NCBI GenBank assembly: GCA_047636495.1
Contig: JBLILH010000006.1
Span: 1-64,000 of the forward strand
Reading direction: 5' to 3'
Length of the DNA: 64,000 nt
Source: Endobugula sp047636495
Lineage (GTDB): Bacteria; Pseudomonadota; Gammaproteobacteria; Pseudomonadales; Cellvibrionaceae
In this document: one piece after another, positions 35,888 through 45,195 of the stretch
How the letters are laid out: each line of letters begins with the position of its first letter
Position numbering within the stretch: position 1 is the stretch's first letter
Made by a program: the position numbers and the translations under genes
The notes under the pieces: generated by a model
Told to the model about the DNA's origin: nothing
Databases searched by the model: none
Seen by the model: only the letters and a program-made list of their open reading frames with translations

Positions 35888-36610
35888 ATGAACAACGTAT
35901 TCAAATATGGCGATATTGCCTACCAAGATATGCAATTAGTCAACCGAAAAGACATGTCACGCGCTGCGATTGATCCAGCGGCATGGAGTAAAATGGCGGC
36001 CACATTGCAACTCATTCCCATTACTATCAGTGAGTGTAAGTTTGTCTGCACGACATTACCGATTGTATTTTCGCCCTCTGCTAAGCCCATGCCTATTGCT
36101 ATTACTGGATTTACGCCCAAAAAAAACATGTTATTTATCAATGGGATGTGGGAACAATATGCTTATATTCCGCTTTCGGTTAAGCGCTATCCTTTTGCAC
36201 TTGCGGATATTAACGAACAAAAAAAACAGTTACTGTACGTAGACTCAAAGGCACTACTTGAAGGTAATAAATACCGTTTATTTGATGACGAAGAGAAAAA
36301 TACTGATACGCTAGACCAAGCCATCAAGAACTGCAAGCTCTTTGACGAACAAATAAATACCACCAGTCAGGCTATTAAACTTATTGATAAAATGGGGCTA
36401 TTTAAAGAAACTCAGCTGGTGATTAAAACCGATGATGGCGTTGAAAAAAAGACTAGTCCATTTAACGTTATCGATGTGGTAAAACTGGGCCAACTCAGTG
36501 ACGAAGATATCGTTAAGCTACAAAAATCCCAAGGCCTATGGCTGATTAACGCGCATATAATTTCTATGACCAAAATAGAATCCATCGTGAGAAAGTCGTT
36601 GCCGCGATAG
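35888..36610 (+). CDS. SapC family protein
   Basis: A 240-aa protein with the SapC layout: ITISECKFVCTTLPIVFSP, then FLINGMWEQYAYIPLSVKRYPF-type central block, then LFDEQINTTSQAIKLIDKMG and a C-terminal GLWLINAHIISMTKI. The family was named for a Campylobacter S-layer-linked gene, but most members lie in marine gammaproteobacteria near TonB-dependent sugar uptake genes; the biochemical role is unknown. Here it follows a LysR gene by 66 nt with no such neighbours. No signal peptide is seen. Confidence 0.82.
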   Translation: MNNVFKYGDIAYQDMQLVNRKDMSRAAIDPAAWSKMAATLQLIPITISECKFVCTTLPIVFSPSAKPMPIAITGFTPKKNMLFINGMWEQYAYIPLSVKRYPFALADINEQKKQLLYVDSKALLEGNKYRLFDDEEKNTDTLDQAIKNCKLFDEQINTTSQAIKLIDKMGLFKETQLVIKTDDGVEKKTSPFNVIDVVKLGQLSDEDIVKLQKSQGLWLINAHIISMTKIESIVRKSLPR

Positions 36611-36639
36611 GCTGTTATTACCACCTACTGCTGCCTATA

Positions 36640-36980
36640 TCATTAGGCGACTTAACAAATCTACCAAGCCGGAGAACAGCAGACAAGTAAGTGATATAGG
36701 CTATCAGTAATGCCTGCTGTACTGTAATTGCACTGGTTTCCGACGAAACCCGTGTTTGTTCAGCAAGTATTACTGAGATGTAATCTAGCTCACCTGCCTG
36801 AAATAACTCCTTTGACAATTCCGCTGCTCATTAATAGTTCGGTTTTTATCAGTAGACACTATTAATGTGTCTACCTCACTAATCACCCGCAAAGCGGTTA
36901 ACTCGAAAGCTCTATGGGCTTGCTGTAATCGTGCAGAGCTTGCATATATTGCGGCCAGCAACAAACCTCGACCGAATATT
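36640..36980 (-). pseudogene. relic of an outer-membrane efflux factor (OprM/TolC type)
   Basis: Two minus-strand frames carry matching pieces: PIFGRGLLLAAIYASSARLQ with AHRAFELTALRVISEVDTL resembles the second half-repeat of OprM/CusC-type channels, and after a frameshift near 36840, SKELFQAGELDYISVILAEQ and a following helix resemble the end of that repeat. There is no start, signal peptide or first half. It joins a LamG-type relic in the same frame at about 36980. Confidence 0.55.
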
Positions 36981-37510
36981 GGCATAGAACCATTGGTGCC
37001 ATCCCAGCGCATCTAAAAACTGAACGTCGTTTTTCCACCGCTGTTAGTGTTAACCGGTAAGCTGTCAAGAGCAATTGTACCAGCTGAAAAGCTACTATAG
37101 GCACAGGTACCATCACTTCCGGATATGGCAAGTAAAGCAGTGCCTAGAACAGCGTTATAGAGTAGACGTCCGTGATAATCATTACCACTGGAATCGATCA
37201 CCTCATCATTTTTACCACTCCAATCGCCATCTTCTAACCGCCATTCAGCCAATAAGATATGGGCGCAATTACGAATGGATCCGTCCCAGTTATTACCCGC
37301 CAATTGATTGCTGTAAATAGTGCTCACTTGGCCGGCATCAATCACCGAACCAAAAACTAATACTTTATCCAGTTGCCCTGCGAAATAACCCGGCGTAACG
37401 CTGGTATCTTCTATTCATCCCAAGCTATTAAAATCAAGCGGAACGCTGCCGGTGCGTCCCATAACTGATCGATTAATTGAACCATTAATATAAATCTTGG
37501 ATTAAAAAGT
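36981..37510 (-). pseudogene. relic of an MshQ-like LamG-domain protein
   Basis: One minus-strand frame reads IYINGSINRSVMGRTGSVPL, then DTSVTPGYFAGQLDKVLVFG and IYSNQLAGNNWDGSIRNCA (end of one LamG repeat), then LAEWRLEDGDWSGKNDEVID and TFSF-stop-MRWDGTNGSMPI (start of the next). Premature stops stand where tryptophan is expected (TGA near 37414, TAG at 37013-37015), and the 5' part is missing. MshQ-type proteins belong to MSHA pilus loci, fitting the pilin gene just upstream. Confidence 0.65.
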
Positions 37511-37602
37511 TAATATATTAAAGTATTATTGTATTTTTCAGTATTGCACTAAAGAAAAATACAGTAACTTCACTGAGGACTAGACAGCATCCAACCCCGC
37601 GT

Positions 37603-38025
37603 TTATGGCTCTGCTCCGTAGGTAATAAACTTACCGTCAGGACCATCACTTGTATCATATTCACCATTATTATTGGAATCATAACTCACTGTGCAAGTGG
37701 TAGATGAGCCCTCTGCTATTGAAGTGGTCACCGTATCGATAAAATAATCATCGTCTAAACCACCCTCTAGAAGATTAGCAGCATTACCACAAGTATTAAC
37801 GGAAATCGGAGCATCAGACGTTAAATTAGCATCGTTCGCTATATTTTGTGCATGATTTAAACTAGATGCGCTCGCTAATGCACCGGCAACACCTTCTACA
37901 GCTGCCTCTTTTGCAGAGCCAGATAAATTCACAAAGCGAGGTACCGCAGTCGCTGCCAGCACACCTAAAATGACAATCACAGACATTAATTCTATTAAGG
38001 TAAAACCCGCATTACTTTTTCGCAT
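37603..38025 (-). CDS. type IV (MSHA-like) major pilin
   Basis: A 140-aa prepilin. The start MRKSNAG/FTLIELMSVIVIL has the prepilin peptidase site (after Gly, with Phe+1 and Glu+5) and the long hydrophobic helix; two cysteines in the C-terminal half (NTCGNAAN and STTCTVSY) form the expected disulfide loop. The start chosen gives a short basic leader; in-frame upstream starts would add up to 26 residues. No assembly genes are adjacent; the downstream LamG relic suggests a lost MSHA locus, so export would rely on machinery elsewhere. Confidence 0.85.
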   Translation of the reverse strand: MRKSNAGFTLIELMSVIVILGVLAATAVPRFVNLSGSAKEAAVEGVAGALASASSLNHAQNIANDANLTSDAPISVNTCGNAANLLEGGLDDDYFIDTVTTSIAEGSSTTCTVSYDSNNNGEYDTSDGPDGKFITYGAEP

Positions 38026-38175
38026 TAGATCATCCGACATCAGCACTATATAACTATTTATAGATAGAAAAACTGTCTTATAACAATAACTATAGCGCTG
38101 CATAAAAAGAATGCAAGAGAGAAATTAGACGAATATGGAATAGCAAAAAGAGTAAAGTTAATAATTTCATCACTA

Positions 38176-38310
38176 CTGTCCCGTTAAGACAGGATCGTAT
38201 GACAATGTGCCATGGTCTGATTCGCTCTATTAATACAGTGTTTTAACGACAATCTCATTGTATCAATTTGGGCGGAATCAGACCTTCTTTATCTCGCCTT
38301 AACAGGACAG
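38176..38310. mobile_element. MITE-like element C
   Basis: A 135-bp element with terminal inverted repeats CTGTCCCGTTAAG and (reverse complement) CTGTCCTGTTAAG, and internal repeat GGTCTGATTC near both ends. No coding capacity. One end is also found alone near 7229-7245. It lies between the pilin gene and an IS3 remnant. Confidence 0.5.
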
Positions 38311-38402
38311 CAGCGAGTACTGTAGTAGCATTGTAGTGGCATACTAAATTTGGCCACCAAGTTAGAGGTGATATTATCGTCACCATTAACGAAGGTAGTA
38401 TT

Positions 38403-38717
38403 ATGACAAAGCATTTTAATCCAGAATTTAGAGAAGAAGTCGCCGAGCTTGTTGTTGATAAAGGTTATTCCGTTAGAGAAGCAGCAGACGCAATGAGTGT
38501 AGGTAAATTGCTATCGTGTCTAGGTAACGACGATAGCGTAGATATCAAATATATATTACGTCGTTATCCCAGTGATAACGTCAGACTTAACCAAGCTATC
38601 CTGAATAGCTTAACGAAAAAACCAGAAAGACATCATTTCGAAATGGATGCAAAGCCGAATATTGTTCGCTTTATGAATTCAACGGGGGGGGGAGTGGGTA
38701 ACAATATGGGGATTTAA
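38403..38717 (+). pseudogene. truncated IS3-family orfA remnant
   Basis: The first 37 codons (MTKHFNPEFREEVAELVVDK, then GYSVREAADAMSVGK) match the helix-turn-helix start of IS3 transposase OrfA. After that the frame continues for about 67 residues with no similarity I recognise, and OrfB is absent. The upstream TTTGGCCACCAAGTTAGAGG may be the IS left end. The open frame is a fusion of a transposase fragment with host or unrelated sequence. Confidence 0.65.
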
Positions 38718-39184
38718 GGAATAGGAATGGTATCGGTATCTTTCACTTCTTCCATTACAATATAGGTACGTGTTGAGTTGACATGTGGCAACGATAGTAA
38801 TGTTTCGCCCAACAAAGTGCGGTATGCCGACATGTCGGGCACACGCGCTTTTAGCAGGTAATCAAAGTCCCCAGAGACTAAATGACACTCCATAATCTCT
38901 GGCAGCTTAAGCACTGCATGACGAAAGTGATTAAATGCATCTTTAGACGTACGATCTAACCGCAATTCAACAAACACTAACATGGCCGCATCAATAAAGT
39001 CTGGGTTGACTCTTACTGTGTACTGTTGAATGCAACCCACCGACTCTAAACGCTTAACTCGGTTCAAACATGGAGTAGCACTTAAGCCTACACGCTTAGC
39101 TAACTCTACATTAGAAATACGCCCGTTGTTCTGCAACTGCCGCAGGATACTTTTGTCCAGTCTATCAAGTTGGTATTTTATCAT
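38714..39184 (-). CDS. Lrp/AsnC family transcriptional regulator
   Basis: A 156-aa regulator with an N-terminal winged helix (ILRQLQNNGRISNVELAKRV then GLSATPCLNRVKRLE) and a C-terminal RAM ligand-binding domain (MECHLVSGDFDYLLKARVPD). It is divergent from alanine dehydrogenase with a 208-bp gap, the arrangement of AldR/PutR-type regulators, so it probably activates ald in response to alanine or another amino acid. The stop overlaps the last codons of the IS remnant on the other strand. Confidence 0.93.
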   Translation of the reverse strand: MIKYQLDRLDKSILRQLQNNGRISNVELAKRVGLSATPCLNRVKRLESVGCIQQYTVRVNPDFIDAAMLVFVELRLDRTSKDAFNHFRHAVLKLPEIMECHLVSGDFDYLLKARVPDMSAYRTLLGETLLSLPHVNSTRTYIVMEEVKDTDTIPIP

Positions 39185-39392
39185 GTTAATTTCAGCCTAT
39201 TTCATCGGCATTTACTATATACCAATACACATCTAAAGTTAAAAGCATATAACACCAAAATAAAATCAAAAATAAGTTTATTTGACTTTAATATTTGAAT
39301 ATAAGAAGACATTGAGTATGCATTGAGGGATACAATAGCGTCAACTGCTGTCACTCAAGAACAGCTGCATAACTTAACCGAGAGTATATCCA

Positions 39393-40505
39393 ATGATTAT
39401 AGGCGTCCCTAAAGAAATTAAAAACCACGAATACCGCGCAGGTATGACACCATCTTCTGTTCATGAACTAACGCAACGTAAGCATACCGTTGTTGTGGAG
39501 ACCAACCTAGGGGCTGGCATCGGTTACAGTGATGAAGATTATATTGCTGCTGGTGCCACTATTCTTGCGACAGCGGAAGAGGTTTTTACTCAAGCTGAAA
39601 TGATTGTAAAGGTAAAAGAGCCGCTAACGATTGAAAGAAAACGTTTGACTAAAGATCATCTGTTATTCACTTATTTACACCTAGCACCCGATGCTGAACA
39701 GACTAAAGACTTAGTTGACAGCCAAGCGGTGTGTATTGCCTACGAAACCATCACCTCTCCAAGTGGCCAATTACCTCTACTGACGCCTATGTCAGAAGTG
39801 GCTGGCCGTATGTCAATTCAGGCCGGTGCAACCTGTCTGCAAAAATCAAACGGCGGTAGCGGTGTCTTGCTAGGCGGCGTACCCGGTGTAGAGCCCGCTA
39901 AAGTCGTTATCATCGGCGGTGGCGTAGTCGGTTCTCATGCGGCTCAAATGGCGTTAGGCCTAGGAGCTGACGTGACTATTCTAGACAACAACTTACATTC
40001 GTTACGTAATCTAAACCAAATGTTTGGCACCACTATCAAACTTGTTCACTCTAACAAAGCATCGCTAGAAGAGCATGTACTAGCGGCAGATTTAGTGATT
40101 GGCGGCGTATTAATTCCAGGCGCAGCAGCACCTAAACTAGTCACCGCTGACATGATTAAGCGAATGAAGAAAGGTTCTGTAGTAGTTGATGTGGCGATTG
40201 ACCAAGGCGGTTGCTTCGAAACCTCTAAGGCCACCACTCACCAAGACCCAACATACATTGTTGACGACGTTGTTCACTACTGTGTAGCTAATATGCCTGG
40301 TGCTGTTGCAAGGACTTCTGCACAAGCACTAAACAATGCAACACTCCCTTACATTTTGAAACTTGCTGACAAAGGCTGGAAAGAAACCTTAGCCGGCGAT
40401 GCACATTTTTTAAATGGCTTGAATGTATGTTACGGCAAAGTCACTAACCAAGCCGTTGCTGAGAACCTAGGCTATGACTACGTTGATCCCGCTAGCATGG
40501 TGTAA
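39393..40505 (+). CDS. ald: alanine dehydrogenase
   Basis: A 370-aa NAD-dependent enzyme interconverting L-alanine and pyruvate plus ammonia. MIIGVPKEIKNHEYRAGMTP is the family start, MIVKVKEPL holds the pyruvate-binding lysine, FTYLHLAPD the catalytic histidine, and VVIIGGGVVGSHAAQMALGL the NAD fold. Full length. Divergent from an Lrp-type regulator; the A/T-rich gap 39185-39392 contains TTGACT at 39282-39287 as a possible -35. A strong terminator follows. Confidence 0.96.
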   Translation: MIIGVPKEIKNHEYRAGMTPSSVHELTQRKHTVVVETNLGAGIGYSDEDYIAAGATILATAEEVFTQAEMIVKVKEPLTIERKRLTKDHLLFTYLHLAPDAEQTKDLVDSQAVCIAYETITSPSGQLPLLTPMSEVAGRMSIQAGATCLQKSNGGSGVLLGGVPGVEPAKVVIIGGGVVGSHAAQMALGLGADVTILDNNLHSLRNLNQMFGTTIKLVHSNKASLEEHVLAADLVIGGVLIPGAAAPKLVTADMIKRMKKGSVVVDVAIDQGGCFETSKATTHQDPTYIVDDVVHYCVANMPGAVARTSAQALNNATLPYILKLADKGWKETLAGDAHFLNGLNVCYGKVTNQAVAENLGYDYVDPASMV

Positions 40506-40527
40506 TTTACCTTAGTGGATCGACCAA

Positions 40528-40568
40528 CAAAAAAGGGGGAGATGAATTTTCATCCCCCCCTTTTTTTA
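40528..40568. terminator. bidirectional rho-independent terminator after ald
   Basis: AAAAAAGGGGGAGATGAA pairs with the following ATCCCCCCCTTTTTTT around TTTTC; A run on one side and T run on the other. It ends the ald transcript and could also serve transcription from the opposite side. Confidence 0.85.
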
Positions 40569-40649
40569 CCTGTTATTTAGCCTGATGTTCCATATAAAAC
40601 TTGCCTAGGAGCCGCAATATTTATCGCACACCACAACTTGTCCCTCCTA

Positions 40650-41312
40650 TTATCCCCTTTTATGATGAAGCGCATAAGCTGGTGTCGCGATACCCGACCG
40701 CAAATCTCCTGATGGAACCGGCTCGCCATAAACCTGAGTCACGGGTATAACTCCCGCCCAATAGGGTAAATCTAGATCTTCTTTATCGTCATTAGGCCCA
40801 CCCACTCTGATTTTACAGGCGCTTTCAGCTAATGGAATAGCGACCAAAGCAGTGGCTTTTAATTCTTTAGAGAGGTGCTTTCGGTAATCACCGTCTGAGC
40901 CTGGAATAATTTTGTGGGTGATTTGATACAGCATCTCGGCATGTTCTTCTGGCGCGGTTATTTCTATGCCTTTGCCATGGACAACCACCGACCGGTAATT
41001 GGCAGAGCAGTGCATACCCGAACGTGCAACGACAATACCATCAAGGTGTGTGATACAGATACAAACCTCATTACCCGCCGCTAAATGCTTCATCAAACGA
41101 GAAGAGCGTGAACCATGTAAATAAACATGGTCGCCAATACGAGCTATTGCCATAGGTAGTGCTAAAGGGCCATTTTCTGTCGCTATGGCCACAACCCCCA
41201 TCACCGCATCATCTACAATACTATAGATCGTTTCTTGACTGTAATCCGCCTTGGCTGCGCCCTGCTTTATGATCGAGCGCTGAGTAGGCGCATTACTGTT
41301 GGGTTTATTCAT
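40650..41312 (-). CDS. pyridoxamine 5'-phosphate oxidase family flavoprotein
   Basis: A 220-aa protein of the FMN-binding split-barrel (Pyridox_ox_2/NimA-like) group: GPLALPMAIARIGDHVYLHG and SSRLMKHLAAGNEVCICITH bind FMN, and YRSVVVHGKGIEI is the second barrel strand pair. Substrate unknown. It is downstream of an MFS gene on the same strand (72-nt gap) and near a MocR (PLP-binding) regulator, so a link to vitamin B6 or amine metabolism is plausible but unproven. Confidence 0.85.
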   Translation of the reverse strand: MNKPNSNAPTQRSIIKQGAAKADYSQETIYSIVDDAVMGVVAIATENGPLALPMAIARIGDHVYLHGSRSSRLMKHLAAGNEVCICITHLDGIVVARSGMHCSANYRSVVVHGKGIEITAPEEHAEMLYQITHKIIPGSDGDYRKHLSKELKATALVAIPLAESACKIRVGGPNDDKEDLDLPYWAGVIPVTQVYGEPVPSGDLRSGIATPAYALHHKRG

Positions 41313-41384
41313 TGGATTGACCTCATAGTTTAGAACCTTGTTCCCAGTGTTATCGTCGGGTGTTTAAAATAAAAAACACCTCCG

Positions 41385-42581
41385 TCACCTTTTCTGCGAA
41401 CCACTTGCTAACGAAAGGTCTTTAGATTTAACATAACCTATAAGGCCGACAAACAAATCTATTGTACATATAAGTATTAGCAACATTATAAAACTTTCAT
41501 ACCCTCCATTTTTTATGACTACTCCGCCTAATAAAGGAAAAAAATACACACCAAAAAAATAAGTCAAAGTGAAATATGCCACCATATTCCTAGCATCATC
41601 AGTATCAACAGAATTAACGGCGTACGTTTTAATAAGCGGATATACAAGACCATAACTGACCCCTAGAAATATTGCGCAAATGGCATACAAAACACTATCC
41701 CCCTCATTAAACAGCATCAATATCAACCCTAATAGCATAATTGATAGTAAAATTGGGGTCGGAGCAATAGGATTTTTTGCAGATAACACTCCGCCAAAAA
41801 AAATTCGACTTGAAATTACAGACACCATATAAATAAAATAAAAAATAGAGAAGTTTAGGCCTTTATATTCTGCATAACTAGTTTGAAAGTTCATCATCGA
41901 GCTAAAAATACATGCGCCTAAAAGTACCATTACCAGCGAATATTTGGCGTTTGTACCAAAAGCTTCAAAAAATGAAACATTCTTTTTATGGGTATTTTTA
42001 TCAACGACACCTGTCTTTTTCTCTATACTAGTGAATAACTTTCCAGTAATCATGCAAAAAACAGAACAGATGAGAGAAATATAAAAGGTGATAAAAAATA
42101 GTTCTTTAATTGAAAGTTTAAGGTATGTTGCGTAGTCGTAAGTAATGGGTAATGTGGCTGTTCCGCATACAATACAAACTGAAATCAGGCTTATATAACG
42201 ACCTCTATTACTTTTTTCTACACTCTCTAGTATTAGCATAGGGCCTGCAGCATAAAATATGCTCCATCCTAGACCAATAATCAATCCACTTAAGTAATAA
42301 ATATAATCAACAGACTCCCGAGACGAGAGCATAAAAAACGCGATGGCTATTAAAAGGCAGCCGATGACACAAGCTTTATCTGCTCCTATTTTTTTAGATA
42401 TCTTTCCGGTAAACCCAGTAATTATCAGCGTCGACAAACCAGCCAGAAGTAAGAATACGCCTACATTACTTTCATCACCATTAATAGATTTTGAGTATAT
42501 GGTCATTAAGTATACTGCACCATACGAGACTGCTCCAAGGTACATTGATACAAATAACATACAATCTTTCATAGCATTCAT
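41385..42581 (-). CDS. MFS transporter
   Basis: A 398-aa inner-membrane protein with about twelve membrane segments. The loop GFTGKISKKIGADKACVIGC fits the G-x3-(K/R)-x-G MFS signature after segment 2; a charged middle loop (TSIEKKTGVVDKNTHKK) separates the halves. It is clearly more A/T-rich (K, I, S, N codons) than its neighbours, suggesting transfer. Divergent from a MocR-type regulator across 390 bp, so it is the likely target of that regulator. Substrate unknown. Confidence 0.82.
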   Translation of the reverse strand: MNAMKDCMLFVSMYLGAVSYGAVYLMTIYSKSINGDESNVGVFLLLAGLSTLIITGFTGKISKKIGADKACVIGCLLIAIAFFMLSSRESVDYIYYLSGLIIGLGWSIFYAAGPMLILESVEKSNRGRYISLISVCIVCGTATLPITYDYATYLKLSIKELFFITFYISLICSVFCMITGKLFTSIEKKTGVVDKNTHKKNVSFFEAFGTNAKYSLVMVLLGACIFSSMMNFQTSYAEYKGLNFSIFYFIYMVSVISSRIFFGGVLSAKNPIAPTPILLSIMLLGLILMLFNEGDSVLYAICAIFLGVSYGLVYPLIKTYAVNSVDTDDARNMVAYFTLTYFFGVYFFPLLGGVVIKNGGYESFIMLLILICTIDLFVGLIGYVKSKDLSLASGSQKR

Positions 42582-42847
42582 GTTTAATCCTTTGTTAATA
42601 CGTTAGAATTTTTTAAAAAAATCAGCAAGTAAACTTGAGGTTATAGAAAACGATAATGCCTTAAGTCCCTCGAATTAAAATAACCAATCAACAGAATAAC
42701 CACCAAAGCAATGATTATTAATTCGTTAATTATGTATTTTCGGTAATCATTTTTTGACACTGAAATAGTCTTGTAAGTAAATTGATACCGTCATTCTCCA
42801 TACTCCTTTGGCTTTATCAGCTCTATACCTTAGCCATGAATAACCAT

Positions 42848-42914
42848 TGATTGGTCTTTAGTTAGCCGGATATGACTGATTACGTGGGCGTCATAATTTA
42901 TGATTGGTCTATTA
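42848..42914. promoter_or_regulatory. candidate MocR operator, direct repeats
   Basis: Two copies of TGATTGGTCT at 42848-42857 and 42901-42910 start 53 bp apart, about five helical turns, in the 390-bp gene-free gap between the MFS and MocR genes; TATTATAT follows the second copy as a possible -10. An inverted relative (AACCAATCAA) lies near 42681. MocR/PdxR regulators bind direct repeats, so this is a good candidate. Nothing else was seen in the gap. Confidence 0.45.
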
Positions 42915-42971
42915 TATGTTTATTTGGTTTAATAAGAAGGTCCATAAAAGGCAACATAGAGAACCATAAAC

Positions 42972-44429
42972 ATGCCATTAGATATACTCTCTATCCAACT
43001 TGACCGCCACCAGTCAATACCACTTCCTAGGCAGTTGCATACACAGCTATATCAGCAAATCCTAAATGGAAAGATGATTTACAAAGAACAGCTACCCGCA
43101 ACTAGAACACTTGCCAAGGCGTTAAACGTTGCACGTGGTGTTGTCGTTGCATGTTATGAGATGTTAAAAGCTGATGAATTAATTTCGGGGTTTGGTAAAG
43201 GGGGAACACAAGTGAGCTATCGCCTTCGACGCTTTCACTACCCTAGTATTAAAACGGACTCTGTTGACATGCCGTTGTCTCATAGAGGAAAAGCAATAGC
43301 GGAAGCACGAGAATATTACCGTCAAACCGACGCCTACACGCCCAACAGTTTGTCTCCCAGCGTACCTGACGTCTCTTTATTCCCTTATGCCAAATGGCAG
43401 CGTCTCAGTAAAGAAGCGTTAGAAAGCGCACCTGTTTGGTATGAGCGCAGTGGTGGCACGGACTTGCTCAAAAAAAATTTACAACAATATTTGTCTCAAT
43501 ACCGGGGCATTAACATTGATAACCTAGATCGTTTATTAATTACCACGGGGAGTCAAGCATCTCTCAGCTTATTAGCACAACTACTGACTGAACCGGGAGA
43601 TGCAGCGCTGATTGATCAACCTGGCTGGGCTGGAGCGAAAGCGGCCATACAGCAAGCGGGACTAACGGCGATATATGCGCCAATAGATGAGCAAGGAACA
43701 CAACTTTCTGACTGGAATACAAGTGGAAAGAAAATGACGCCTAAGATGGCAATTATTACGCCCAGCTGCCAATTCCCTACCGGTCGACCCATGAGTATGG
43801 CACGACGCGAAGCCTTGGTTCGCTATACCGCACAACACAAAACATGGTTAATAGAAGATGATTATGCGGCTGAGTATATCTATGACCAACACCCCTCCCC
43901 ATCCATTCTCGCTCACAGTACGACTAACCACATTATTCATGTAGGCTCGATGAGTAAATTATTATTACCGAGTTTACGTTTAGGTTGGATGGTTGTTCCT
44001 GCACACTTAGCCCCTAGCATTAATGATGCTATTAACACCCTAGGCATTCAGCCATCAGGTATACTTCAACAACAATTAGGGCTGTTTATTCAGCATGGCT
44101 ACCTGAGTGCGCACCTTATAAAAACTCGCTCGGCCTATAATGAACGTCGTCGTTTATGCAATCTTTATTTACAAGAAAATGGGCAACCATTTTTCACCAT
44201 AATGCCTTCAATAAGCAGCATGAACCATTATTTAAAAATCAATTCTAAGACTGTTAATGTCGATAAATTGCGTAAGCGCATGCAGGAAGTGCAGCTAGGT
44301 TGCGAGATATATCATCAAGTACGCAATGGAATTAAAGAACACTATCTATTATTAGGCCACGCGAACTTACAAGAACCTATGATTGATAAAGAATTGGATA
44401 AGTTACTAAAATTATGCGTTTCACATTGA
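42972..44429 (+). CDS. MocR/PdxR-type GntR-aminotransferase regulator
   Basis: A 485-aa fusion of an N-terminal GntR winged helix (PRQLHTQLYQQILNGKM, LPATRTLAKALNVARGVVVA, residues about 18-85) and an aminotransferase fold (about 115-480) that binds PLP; IIHVGSMSKLLLPSLRLGWM holds the PLP lysine and IEDDYAAEYIYD the cofactor aspartate. Such proteins sense PLP or an amino compound and control genes next to them. Here the divergent MFS and the PNPOx-like gene are the likely targets. Confidence 0.92.
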   Translation: MPLDILSIQLDRHQSIPLPRQLHTQLYQQILNGKMIYKEQLPATRTLAKALNVARGVVVACYEMLKADELISGFGKGGTQVSYRLRRFHYPSIKTDSVDMPLSHRGKAIAEAREYYRQTDAYTPNSLSPSVPDVSLFPYAKWQRLSKEALESAPVWYERSGGTDLLKKNLQQYLSQYRGINIDNLDRLLITTGSQASLSLLAQLLTEPGDAALIDQPGWAGAKAAIQQAGLTAIYAPIDEQGTQLSDWNTSGKKMTPKMAIITPSCQFPTGRPMSMARREALVRYTAQHKTWLIEDDYAAEYIYDQHPSPSILAHSTTNHIIHVGSMSKLLLPSLRLGWMVVPAHLAPSINDAINTLGIQPSGILQQQLGLFIQHGYLSAHLIKTRSAYNERRRLCNLYLQENGQPFFTIMPSISSMNHYLKINSKTVNVDKLRKRMQEVQLGCEIYHQVRNGIKEHYLLLGHANLQEPMIDKELDKLLKLCVSH

Positions 44430-44754
44430 TATTTTTCGTTTTTTATATAATCTCATACCAAGGTATTCAACTTATTGTCATCACCTAGGAGCCTGTTAAG
44501 TTGTTTGACCTCTTTCTCAGATTACCTTTTGAGTAAACACCAGAAACATGATAAAAAGCAGTGATTAATAATATAGAAAAACCTGGTCTGCATACTGTTC
44601 AAAGAGTTAACCCAAGGTTTGGCTTAAAACTAAGCTCGCCCTCTATTATTCGTTGATTTCACATCTAACCTGTTATAATTCGCGCATAATGAATGAACGT
44701 CAAACAAACTGTCAGAAAACAACGACCATTAACTGCAGACGATACTGAGACAAT
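44430..44754. other. gene-free stretch with MITE terminus and promoter-like boxes
   Basis: At 44486-44500 TAGGAGCCTGTTAAG matches the ends of hairpin elements A and B but has no partner end, so it is a solo terminus. TTGATT (44653-44658) and TATAAT (44674-44679), 15 nt apart, are a possible promoter for the following TPR-like gene. Confidence 0.4.
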
Positions 44755-45195
44755 ATGAATACTAACTTATACAAACAAGTGCACCGTTTAGCCATAGAGT
44801 TATTGAAAGCTGATGACGAGGGTAATGACGCAAACTTCAAGGAACACTATGCGCAACTTAAACAGTTATGCGAAGAAAATGCTGATGACGATCATAAAAA
44901 CCATCCGGTACAGTGGGAAACATTAGCTGACTTTACTGAAGACCGAGATAAAGCGCTAACCATTTATCAGCAAGCTTTAGATTGTGCAATGCTTCGTGAA
45001 TCCGTTGATTACCAAGCATCCATCTCATTCTCAATGGCGCAACTGCTCAATGAAATAGAACGTTTTAACGAGGCTTTTGAAAAAGCTCAATCTGCTAAAA
45101 CGTTATGTGAAAACATCGATGATAGCGAGCTCTTACGTGAGGTAATTGCCTTGAATAAAAAATTGAGCAGCGCACATAAAAAACGTAACGCATAG
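44755..45195 (+). CDS. TPR-like hypothetical protein
   Basis: A 146-aa soluble, all-helical, acidic protein. Two TPR-like helix pairs can be seen (DRDKALTIYQQALDCAMLRE and QLLNEIERFNEAFEKAQSA), fitting a protein-binding scaffold. No signal peptide, catalytic motif or recognised family name. It stands alone with a possible promoter upstream; dinG converges from the other side 250 bp away. Confidence 0.72.
   Translation: MNTNLYKQVHRLAIELLKADDEGNDANFKEHYAQLKQLCEENADDDHKNHPVQWETLADFTEDRDKALTIYQQALDCAMLRESVDYQASISFSMAQLLNEIERFNEAFEKAQSAKTLCENIDDSELLREVIALNKKLSSAHKKRNA

Noticed and set aside
38403..38717. Intact IS3 transposase
   Set aside because: Only the first 37 codons match OrfA; OrfB and the DDE domain are missing.
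40605..40620. CTAGGAGCC near 40606 as a further MITE end
   Set aside because: Only nine bases match and no partner end or internal block follows.
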